From Lolium rigidum (Eukaryota > Streptophyta > Magnoliopsida > Poales > Poaceae), in NCBI RefSeq assembly GCF_022539505.1, contig NC_061510.1:40821047-40885046 (forward strand): 64,000 nucleotides of DNA, given 5' to 3'. A model generated the notes under the pieces. It made no database searches. It was not told where the DNA came from and was given only the letters and a program-made list of their open reading frames with translations. Positions 21,351-31,086 of the stretch are shown here, one piece after another. Position 1 is the first letter of the stretch. Each line of letters starts with the position of its first letter. The position numbers were made by a program, and so were the translations under genes.

Positions 21351-22325
21351 ACTCCCTCTAATCTAAATTAATTGACTCAATTTTATCTTGATACAGATAT
21401 ACCTATACCTATACGTGTTTCTTTTCGAAACAAGGCAAAAGATTTGGCATTTTTATTACTGTACTAAAGAAGAAGTCTTAGAATCATTACAAATAACAGG
21501 CCTAGTTAAAGAAACCTAGGCCAACAAACAAGCCTACTCTCGCCGCCTTAGAACACACAACGCCTTAGCCCCCGCTAAACACCAAAATCTTGCCTCGCCT
21601 TTTATCTTTTCTACCACAACCATCAAAGTGGAGAAGTTGTTCCGAAAGACCCTCGCATTTCTCTTCTTCCAAATCTTCCAAGAGATAAGCATAGCCAAAG
21701 AGGCAACCGCCTTCCTCATAGGACTTCATGTATGGATCATCTCCGCCCACCAAGACCTCACTGAAAGGATGTAATGCCACTCCGAAGGATTAACATCATG
21801 GATGCCGAGCCACTCTTTTAACACTTGACCACACCCTTACGGTGAACCTACACTTGAAGAGGATATGCAACCCGGACTCATCAACTTTGTTGCATAGTAA
21901 GCACCATCCTCAATTTTCCCAACATCTTCTTTCGAGTCTATCCGCCGTCCACACTCTATTTTGGATGACCAACCAAGCAGACCTTTTGCACTTGGGGGCG
22001 CCCATTGCTTCCAAACCCACTTTGGCATGGTCGAGGTGGTTAGACCCATGAATTGCGCCGCATATGCCGACTTGGAGGAGTAGTTTCCATCCGTTGTGAG
22101 CTTCCAAACGATGGATTCCGACTCGCCATGAGTGAGTTGGACTTGACAAAATTTTCCCCATAGACCCACAAATTGAGAATTGTGCTCCGAAGATAGCCCA
22201 TGTTGGAGATTTATTTTGGAAACCCAAGAGTTATTGAGGAATGCCTTGTAGACGGTGACATTCTTGCCAACTAATATATCTGTATCTAGATAAAATTAAG
22301 TCAATTAATATGAATTGGAGGGACT
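21351..22325. mobile_element. Stowaway MITE split by a LINE
   Basis: Left arm ACTCCCTCTAATCTAAATTA with ATTGACTCAATTTTATCTTG (21351-21402); right arm 22271-22325 ends TGAATTGGAGGGACT. The reverse complement of the right arm matches the left arm along almost its whole length, including ATTGACTTAATTTTATCTAG. Joined, the arms give a MITE of about 110 bases. The 870 bases between them are a LINE. Confidence 0.8.
21403..22270 (-). pseudogene. 5'-truncated L1-type LINE (3' part of ORF2) inside the MITE
   Basis: The minus strand reads SIVWKLTTDGNYSSKSAYAA, then PKWVWKQWAPP, and in another frame RSAWLVIQNRVWTADRLERR: the zinc-binding reverse-transcriptase domain (zf-RVT). The C-terminal end WKIWKKRNARVFRN follows at about 21640. 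Frameshifts separate these blocks. Only the last quarter of ORF2 is present. Its boundaries coincide with the break in the MITE arms, so it inserted into the MITE. Target duplication not resolved. Confidence 0.75.
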
Positions 22326-22528
22326 AGTTGTCTATTGAATCTTGTTTCTCATTTTATTTGTTGTAACTTTGTAATACTTTGATTTTTTTGTGTTTGGAAC
22401 TCGTCAGGTTTCTATGGTATCAGGTTTTCGCCCAGTAGGGGTGCTCGGGAGCGAGCATCCACAACGGCTTTCGTGTGACTGCACCAACTCGCTCTTACTT
22501 TTTCCTCTTTTTTTTTGCTTTATGCCTC

Positions 22529-23761
22529 TGTAAGGGTATTTTACCCTTATCCATTATTTTGGTAACAATGACACCGTGCTAGAGTATTTGGCCTAATACG
22601 TTTATAAGGATAATCTCAGGTATTAGGCAAAGAGGCATAAATGGTGTATCAAAGGAACAAGAAGGCTAAAGGAGACCCCCCACTTCAACAACAATCGAAA
22701 AGGGGTCTACAGCAGAAATCCGGTTTGCCGCCCGGTCAGCCGGCCTCTCCACCGGACAGTCCGGCGCGCAGTCCGGTCAACCGGGCGCCAACCGGGCGCC
22801 AAACGTGCGCCTAACTGATCCGGTCTGCCGCCCGGTCAGCCGGCCTACAGACCGGCGGGTCCGGCGTGCCGTCCGGTCGACCGGGCGCCAACCGGGCGCC
22901 AACCGGAGGAGCTCCTGGACGACGCAAAGTGACTCCGGTCCCTGGTCCGGTCCGACCGGCCTCTGCACCGGGCAATCCGGTCTGTGGTCCGGTTGACCGG
23001 GTTTGTCGGGAGAAAAGCTGAGGTGGCAAGTGACCAACGGCCATATTTCGAAGAACACTATAAATAGCCCTTCTCCTACCTCTGAACAGTTAGGCACTAC
23101 ACTACAAACTGTTCTTGAGCTCTCTCTCATACTCCATTGCTAGAAACACCAAAAGCCTCAGATCTCCCTCCTCCTTCAGCCAAACTCAAATCCCTCCGGG
23201 GAAACGTTAGAGGAGGACCCGATCTACTGTTCTACCAAGCCAAATCCCATTTCCCCTTGTATTCATTGAGAAGCTTGCTTCCTAGGGTTCCTTGGAAACC
23301 CTAGGTGGGCAAGAGGAGTCCGGAAGCATCCGGGCTGTGGATTTGGTCCGGGCAAAATTGTGAAGGTTTGGAGGCTACCTCAAAATCTATCACAAGTGAG
23401 TGAGCTATTCCTTCGTGGGATAGGCTCCGGAGAATAGGGTGAGCCTTCGTGGCGTGGGGAATCCTTCGTGGGACCTCCACCCCTCCAAACGTGACGTACC
23501 TTCTTGCAAAGGAAGGGAACACGGGAATACATCCTCGTCTCCGCGTGCTATCGGTTATCTCTAACCGAACTCCTTACTTGTGATTTAACTGCCTGTGAGA
23601 GCCTTCGTGCTCGAGTTAGTTGTATCCTCATATAGGTTGCTTCACCTACTTTGCATTAGGCTCACCTTTATATTCCGCAAAACCTAATATTGCAAAGAAA
23701 GAATTAAAATATGTAGAAACCTATTCACCCCCCCTCTAGGTTTACCATCTCTATACTTTCA
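22529..23761 (+). mobile_element. Solo LTR A (1233 bp) with 5-bp target duplication
   Basis: Starts TGTAAGGGTATTTTACCC and ends CTATACTTTCA. The 5-bp target duplication GCCTC is at 22524-22528 and 23762-23766. It contains a CCGG-rich part (22720-23000) with repeated words such as CCGGTCAGCCGGCCT, a TATA-type CACTATAAATAGCCC at about 23059, and CCCCCCCTCTAGG near the end. No internal region is attached, so it arose by LTR-LTR recombination. The LTR at 56425 belongs to the same or a related family. Confidence 0.92.
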
Positions 23762-23766
23762 GCCTC

Positions 23767-24240
23767 TATATGACAATTCCTTGCATTGTGCAATTAACGG
23801 AAATGGGTGAGAGCCCGGTTGAGCAAAAAAAAAAAGTTTATGAACTGCGTGGTGCGTCCAAATCGAGTATAGGAGATGCTGCTGAAACGGGTGACATCAA
23901 GGTTACTCCGCGTGCCTGCTAAAAAATCAACTCCCTTCATCATATAAAGAATGTTTTCGATTTATATAAATTTTGATGTATCTTCTTTATGGAACGGAGC
24001 ACAACGTTGCAGGTAGTACTTTATTATTCTTTACAAAGTGGTACTATTTGGTTGCAGCAGCGTATTCAGTCGGAGGTAATCTCCCTGACACCTAGAAGAA
24101 AGATTTATAACCGTAATAAAAAAGAAGAAGAAAGATGTCGTCTTTTTTTGACGTGAGAAGAAAGATATCGTTGTGTGAGAAAAAACTTGACAAAAGAAGA
24201 GAGACGAAATGACCGGTAACACTTACGCATCTTTTGAGCC
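23767..24240. other. Intergenic sequence, no gene
   Basis: Ordinary AT-rich DNA. AGAAGAAAGAT is repeated around 24092-24165. No ORF with recognisable content. Confidence 0.5.
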
Positions 24241-26420
24241 ACAACCGGACCCCATTTCCAGCCCAAACCACGTAGGTCCTCCCGTGCCGACCAGGTCGGC
24301 GGTTACCGCGCGTCGCACACCGTCGCGCGCGGTATGGTCTAGCCTGGTTGGCGCATTTTTTTTCTTTTTTTTCTGTTTTTGTTTTCTTATTTGTTTATTT
24401 TTCTTTTCTGTTCTATTTTATTTCTTAATTTTTTTCTTTAAATATGCATTTTTAAAAATTAAAAATTTTAAATATAAAATTTAAAATGTTCAATCTAAAA
24501 AATGTTTAAATTCGGAAAATATTCAAATTTAGGAAAAAATATTTTTCCAAAAAAAATGTTCAATCTCAAAAAAATGTTCAAACCCAAAAACTGTTCAATC
24601 TCAAAAAATGTTCAAGTTCAAAAAATCTGCAAAATTTTAAAGTTGTTCAATTTTAAAATTTGTTCAATTTTGAAACTTTTCATTAAAAAATGATTTTCTA
24701 AAATTTTGTCAGATTTAGATATTTAAATATGTTCAAACTTTTCAAAACTGAAGGAGCAAAAGAAAAGCTAAAGAAATAATACATCAAAAGAAAAGAAAAA
24801 AAAAGAAGGAATACATGTTTTGCGCTTGGCCCAACAGTGCTACTGCGGGGGCGCAGGGTGTGCGGCACCTCCTCCGCACCGTTCGGGTCGAGTATAGGCG
24901 CTCCCCCTGGCGGATCCTATACACCGACCATGTCGGTGTATACCCGACGCCGCACACCTCTATATGGGCCGGGCCTAATTAGCATTTTCGGGAATTAGGC
25001 TCTCTTCGTTTCCGTTCTCTTCTTTCTTTCTTTTGTTTTTTTTTTCTGTTGGTTTTACTGTTTCTTTTTCTCCTTCAGGTTCGTATTATTATGATTCAAA
25101 AAATATTCAAATTTGAAAAATGACCATATTCAGAAATTCGAAAATCATTCAGATTCGAAATTTGTTCAAACTAAAAATTTGTCCAAAATAGAAATTTGTT
25201 CAAATTTGAAAAATGTTCAAATTTTTAAAATGTTCAAAGTAAACAATTGTTCAATTTTTAAAACTGTTTAAACTTAAAAATTGTTCAGATTAAAAAAATT
25301 GTTCAAATAAAAATTATTCAAACTTAAAATTTGTTCAAATTTGAAAATTATTCAAATAAAAAAGAAAAACTTAATAAATTTGTCAAATCAGAAATGCTCG
25401 ATTCTATAATTTAAAATATTTAGATTTTGATAAATTTCAATTTAAAAAAATATTCATATTGTAAAAAAATAACAGAAAGAAAAGAAACGAAAAAATAAAA
25501 ACGTTTACCTCATGGTGTTGGGCCGGGCCCAACAACAGCCGGAGGGTGTGCGGCTCCTCGCTCGCCACCGACCAGGTCGGTGTAAAAGCACCTCCCGCTC
25601 CCCCTCCTCCCTCCAGTGGGCAAACCCTATACACCGACCAGGTCGGCGCGTACCGCGCGCCGCACACCCCGCGCGCGGTACGGGCCGGCCCAGTTAGGTG
25701 CGGGCTGCCTCTTTTTCGATTTTTCTTTTTCTTTTTTGTTTCTTTTTTTCTGTTTCTTTTTTCTTGGTCTTCTTTTTTCTTTTTTCTGTTTTCTGTTTTC
25801 TGTTTTTCTTTTGTTTTTTCTGTTTCCTTTTTTATTTTTATTTTTCAGATTCCAAAATAGAAATATTTTAAAAAATTCAAATTAAAAAATGTTCAAATAT
25901 AAAGACCGTTCAAAATATGAAAAGCGTTCAAATTTTAAAACCATTCAAATTTAAAAATCGTTCAAACATGAAAATTGTTCAAACATGAAAAATGTTCAAA
26001 TTTAAAAACCGTTCAAATTTAAAAATCGTTAAAACTTGAAAATTATTCAAACATGAAAAATGTTCAGATTAAAAACCGTTCAAATTTAAAAATCGTTCAA
26101 ACATGGAAAATGTTCAAATTTTAAAAAATGTAATTTTCTAAAAATGTTCAAAATATAAAATCGTTCAAATTCTAAAACTATTGAATTTAAAAATGTTCAT
26201 ATTTTTTGAAAAAATCTTGAAAAATAATTTCATAAAAAATGTTAGATTTTGAAAAATAAATTTATTAATTACAGAAAAAACAGAAGAAAGAGAAGAAGAA
26301 AAAAAAGAAAAAAAATCGTTACCTGAGCTAATGGGCCGCGGCCCAAACTACCGACCTGGTCGCTGGGGGTGTGCGGCACCTCCCACGCGCCGACCAGGTC
26401 GGCGTATAGCAGTTCCCCTC
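24240..26420. repeat. Composite repeat cluster built on a CCGACCNGGTCGG palindrome
   Basis: Three to four successive units share one layout. First is a GC-rich head with GGTGTGCGGC and the palindrome CCGACC-N-GGTCGG. A pyrimidine tract (TTTTCTTTTTCTG-like) follows, then an A-rich array of GTTCAAATTTAAAAA words. Palindrome copies or variants are at 24287, 24924, 25568, 25634, 26351 and 26390. A-rich arrays lie at about 24486-24740, 25090-25400 and 25880-26200. Unit length is roughly 650-800 bases. No transposase or LTR is visible. Class unknown to me. Confidence 0.7.
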
Positions 26421-26559
26421 CAGTGCGGGTGCTCTATTGCGTGTGTTTAGCTCTCTACGCGTGTCCTCTCGTGTTTCTAGACTTGGCCCATTTACTTCTG
26501 ATGTTTCTTCACTGTAGACACCGCTTTTCTTTATCTTTACACAGAGAAAAGCATCAAGA

Positions 26560-27000
26560 GTGAACCAACTTAAAGTACAGATGATGCTAAAAAAAAACTT
26601 AAAGTATAGATCGGGAATGAGAAGAGAATTTCAGGTTTCTTTTCTTTATATTCCTTTTCTTTTTTTTATCGGATCACTTTACCATTTTTCTCCTAACTCC
26701 TTTATTTATTTTTCCATTTCTAGTTTCGCCTCACTTTGTTTTCTTTATTGTTGATGATTTTTCTGGTTTCGTATTTCCACCAATATATGAATATTTAAAT
26801 AATAATAGATGAACATTAAAAATAAACTTCACAAAAAATAATTAGTCATGAATGCATGAGTATTTTCTTTAACCTAGTGAACATTTTTAGAATCTATAAA
26901 TGTATTATTTAACTCATGATTACTTTCTTGACCGCATGAAGATACCTTTTTTTTTACTTGAACGTATTTTCTAAACCATGAATATTCTTGTGCACATTTT
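26560..27000. other. AT-rich low-complexity sequence
   Basis: T-rich, with words like CATGAATATT foreshadowing the tandem array that follows. No gene. Confidence 0.5.
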
Positions 27001-27004
27001 GCCT

Positions 27005-27410
27005 ACGCCATGAATATTTTCTTCAACCTCATGAACATATATCTGAGGGATGTGAACATTTTTTTAATCTGTGAATATTTTTTTTGAACCCATGAACATA
27101 TTTTGTCAAAACTCATGAACATATATTTGAGGTATGTGAACTTTTTTAAAATCTTTGAATGTATGTTTTTGAACCCATGAACATATTGTGTCAAATCTCA
27201 TGAACATTTTTTGAACCCTGTGAACTTTTTTTAATCCGTGAATATTTGTTTGAACCCATGAACATATTTTTTTCAAACCTCATGAACATATAATTGAGGG
27301 ATGTGAACATTTTTTAAAATCCTTGAATGTATGTTTTTGAACCCATGAAGATATTTTGTCAAACCTCATGAAGATATTTTTGAATCCTGTGAACTTTTTT
27401 TGAAACTATG
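27005..27410. repeat. AT-rich minisatellite, unit about 85-90 bases
   Basis: Four to five head-to-tail units. Each contains CTCATGAACATATA, a GATGTGAAC word, a run of T, ATCCTTGAATGTATG or similar, and TTTGAACCCATGAACATAT. Units differ by substitutions and T-run length. Non-coding. Confidence 0.8.
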
Positions 27411-28034
27411 GACAAGCCATGTGGAAATTGAACAAAAAAGGAGAAGAAATAGAATTGTTCAAGTTAGTGAAAATTAAGTATTATTCAAGTTAGCGAAAAC
27501 TAATTTATGCCATCCAAATATAATTGATCATACATCGCAAAAAAAATATTCATATATATATATGCAAATATATATTCAAAAGAATGCAAGAATAAAATAT
27601 TTAAATAAAATGAAAAAATGTTCGCTTATAGAAAATTGTGTTCATGCATTCCAAAATGAATGCCCATAAAGTACAAAAATGGTTTTTATACATACCAGAA
27701 TATGTCGTATTCATCACACAATAAAAGGAGAAGAAGTAGTTGTTCGTCTCGGAAAAAAAGTGTTGGTGTATCCTTAAAAAAATGTTCATTCACCATAGAA
27801 AAGCATTTCTTTAATGAAAATTGAAGGAAACGAATTTGTGTGCTAAAATGAGAAATAAATTTCTCAAAAAAAAAATTGTGTGCTAAAATCAAAAAAAAAA
27901 TATGTACATATAACTGAAATAATACACGTATTAAAATATCTACTCCTTTATAACTGAAAAAGTAAAACAGGAAAGGAAAAAGCTGGCCATCACCCGGGGG
28001 AAAACTAATCAAATCCTCCGCATGGACCGAGCAG
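27411..28034. other. AT-rich intergenic sequence, no gene
   Basis: Simple A/T-rich DNA with weak repetition. A 132-codon minus-strand frame (27686-28084) has no recognisable content and crosses into the solo LTR. Confidence 0.5.
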
Positions 28035-28039
28035 CACGC

Positions 28040-29631
28040 TGATACGTCTCCGACGTATCGATAATTTCTTATGTTCCATGCCACATTATTGATGTTATCT
28101 ACATGTTTTATGCATATTTTATGTCATATTCGTGCATTTTCTGAAACTAACCTATTAACAAGATGCCGAAGTGTCAGTTGCTGTTTTCTGCTGTTTTTGG
28201 TTTTAGAAATCCTAGTAACGAAATATTCTCGGAATTGGACGAAATCAACGCCCAGGGTCCTATTTTGTCACGAAGCTTCCAGAAGACCGAAGAGTCAACG
28301 AAGTGGGGCCACGAGGCGCCCAAACCCTAGGGCGACGCGGCCCCCCCTTGGCCGCGCGGCCCTATGGTGTGGGGCCCTCGTGCCCCCTCCTGACTTGCCC
28401 TTCCGCCTACTTAAAGCCTCCGTCGCGAAACCCCCGAGCACGAGAGCCACGATACGGAAAACCTTATCGAGACGCCGCCGCCGCCGATCCCATCTCGGGG
28501 ATCCGAGAGATCGCCTCCGGCACCCTGCCGGAGAGGGGATTCATCTCCCGGAGGACTCTACGCCGCCATGGTCGCCTCGGAGTGATGTGTGAGTAGTCTA
28601 CCCCTGGACTATGGGTCCATAGCGGTAGCTAGATGGTTATCTTCTCCCCATTGTGCTTCATTGTCGGATCTTGTGAGCTGCCTAACATGATCAAGATCAT
28701 CTATCCGTAATTCTATATGTTGCGTTTGTTGGGATCCGATGAATAGAGAATACTTGTTATGTTGATTATCAAAGTTATGTCTATGTGTTGTTTATGATCT
28801 TGCATGCTCTCCGTTACTAGTAGATGCTCTGGCCAAGTAGATGCTTGTAACTCCAAGAGGGAGTATTTATGCTCGATAGTGGGTTCATGCCTACATTGAT
28901 ACCGGGACAGGTGACGAAAGTTCTAAGGTTGTGTTATGCTTGTTGCCACTAGGGATAAAACATTGATGCTATGTCTAAGGATGTAGTTGTTGATTACATT
29001 ACGCACCATACTTAATGCAATTGTCCGTTGCTTTGCAACTTAATACTTGGAGGGGTTCGAATGATAACCTCGAAGGTAGACTTTTTAGGCATAGATGCGG
29101 TTGGATGGCGGTCTATGTACTTTGTCGTAATGCCCAATTAAATCTCACTATACTCATCATAATATGTATGTGCATGGTCATGCCCTCTTTATTTGTCAAT
29201 TGCCCAACCGTAATTTGTTCACCCAACATGTTGTTTATCTTATGGGAGAGACAACTCTAGTGAACTGTGGACCCCGGTCCAATTCTCTATACTCGAAATA
29301 CAATCTACCGCAATACTTGTTCTACCGTTTTTCGCAAACAATCATCTTTCACACAATACGGTTAATCCTTTGTTACAGCAAGCCGGTGAGATTGACAACC
29401 TCACCGTTTCGTTGGGGCAAAGTACTTTGGTTGTGTTGTGCAGGTTCCACGTTGGCGCCGGAATCTCCGGTGTTGCGCCGCACTACATCCCGCCGCTATC
29501 AACCTTCAACGTGCTTCTTGGCTCCTCCTGGTTCGATAAACCTTGGTTTCTTTCTGAGGGAAAACTTGCTGCTGTGCGCATCATACCTTCCTCTTGGGGT
29601 TCCCAACGAACGTGTGAGTTACACGCCATCA
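28040..29631 (+). mobile_element. Solo LTR B (1592 bp) with 5-bp target duplication
   Basis: Starts TGATACGTCTCCGACGTATC (the end carries a short palindrome) and ends TTACACGCCATCA. Target duplication CACGC at 28035-28039 and 29632-29636. Internal landmarks include AACCTATTAACAAGATGCCG, a GC-rich stretch with CTTCCAGAAGACCG, and GGTTCGATAAACCTTGG near the end. The same family occurs inverted at 51551-53150. No internal retrotransposon genes attached. Confidence 0.92.
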
Positions 29632-29636
29632 CACGC

Positions 29637-29973
29637 GCCCCTCCAGAGTCCAGACAACGACAGGTGAGGGGCCCACCCTATCGTCTGAGGAGTATTTTCC
29701 TCCGTTCGTTTCCCACCTCCTCCTCATCACATACTCTTCTTCCCCGCACTAGTAGGAAGGCAGCCTGGAGCTCTGCGCCGCCCCCCGCGCCGCTGGCCGG
29801 CCCAGCTCTCTTCCTCGCCGCCGGTAGGGCGACGCGCCGCCACCGGGCTCATGGCCGGCCTCCGCGCCGCCGCCATCGGCGCGTTCCAAGCGTGCCTACC
29901 TCTCAACCTCATCTCTGCTCGCCTAGCTCCGGCCACCCCCTCTCAACCTCGTAGGAATTCTATCTCCGCCGCC
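29637..29973. other. GC-rich sequence leading into the 22-bp minisatellite
   Basis: CG-rich with open frames on both strands caused by composition. No domain is recognised. Confidence 0.4.
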
Positions 29974-30318
29974 GCTGCTACAAGCTTTCAGGCCGTGCTG
30001 CTACAATCGCCTGTCTAACTTGCTACAATTACCTGTGTGCCCTGCTACAAACGTCAGGCGGGCCTGCTACAAATGGCCGGTGGTGCTGCTACAAGTGGCC
30101 GGCGGCGCTGCTACAATCGCCCGTCGAGGCTACTACAAGCTGTCGGCGGCGCTGCTACAATCGGCCGTCCAGGCTGCTATGAGCTGTCGGCGGCGCTGCT
30201 ACAAATGGCTGGTGGTGCTGCTACGAGTGGCCGGCGGCGCTGCTACGGAAGGCCGGCATGGCTGCTACACAAGGCCGTCGTCGTTGCTACAAATGGCGCC
30301 GGCGCTGCTACAAGTGGT
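29974..30318. repeat. 22-bp GC-rich minisatellite, about 15 units
   Basis: Consensus unit GCTACAARTGGCCGGCGGCG plus CT, repeated head to tail, with GCTACAA recurring every 22 bases. Because 22 is not a multiple of three, the three plus frames rotate through the same peptide words (LLQMAGGAA, CYKW, ATSGRR) and stay open. The frames are a by-product of the repeat, not evidence of a gene. Confidence 0.88.
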
Positions 30319-30833
30319 ATTCTCCGACGGCGTCCTTCCCGGTGGCGTCTACTCGGCGGCGTCCTCCCCGGCGGCGTCCACTCCGGTCGCGTGTTGGACA
30401 TCAGCACGTCCACTCCGGCGGCGTCCTCCCCGTTGCTACAATGGGCGGGCACCGGTGGACGCCGGTGCTACAATGGCGACGCTGCGGGCGAGGACGGCGG
30501 TGCTGCTGATGAAGACGGCGGAGCTGTCGGTGCGGGTGCGGGTGCGGGTGCGGGCCGATGAAGACGGCGGAGATGTCGGTGCCTGATCGATCCCATCGTG
30601 GTTGCCTTTTTTTCGTTTTTCCCGTGAGCGTTGACCCGGATCGATCCGTGGATGGTGTCCATCGTGTGGCTGGCGACCCGGGGGATTAGTGATTAGATCC
30701 CCCGGGGACGCTCCGCGCCTCCCAACAGGAAAAGGAAAAATGGGACGCGCTCTCTGGAAAAGGAAAGGACTATGCACATGAGGAAAAATAAACTGAAGGG
30801 AAGACTACGGAGGGGATGCACGGTAGAAGATAA

Positions 30834-30839
30834 TGGGCC
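30834..30839 (+). promoter_or_regulatory. Site II-type element upstream of the L15 gene
   Basis: TGGGCC lies about 250 bases upstream of the L15 start codon. TGGGCY (site II) motifs are known in promoters of plant ribosomal-protein and mitochondrial-protein genes. A GCCCTAAA box follows at 31021. Short motifs, so support is modest. Confidence 0.35.
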
Positions 30840-31086
30840 GGTCAAGATTACCGAATATGGTAGTACGCGTCACAGCCCTAACAGACGCTTAACGCGTCAA
30901 ATACGATTTGCCGTACGGGCGGCTGATAGTCGTTTGGGTTGTGTTCATAGTTGGTGCCGTTGGATTTGGATGGACGGTGGATGCTGGGGGTTAAGTCGCA
31001 TCGTGTCTGTCACTGGACTTGCCCTAAATCCTCCTCGCACCCAGATCGGCGGAGGAAGCCGTCAGCCCAAAGCAGCAGCAGCAGCC

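Noticed and set aside
27005..27410. Possible CRISPR-like array
   Set aside because: Unit length and sequence vary, there are no conserved short repeats separated by unique spacers, and the DNA is from a plant nucleus.
30020..30586. Long plus-strand frames of 174 and 188 codons
   Set aside because: They are created by the 22-bp minisatellite. The peptide words rotate between frames and no splice or domain evidence exists.
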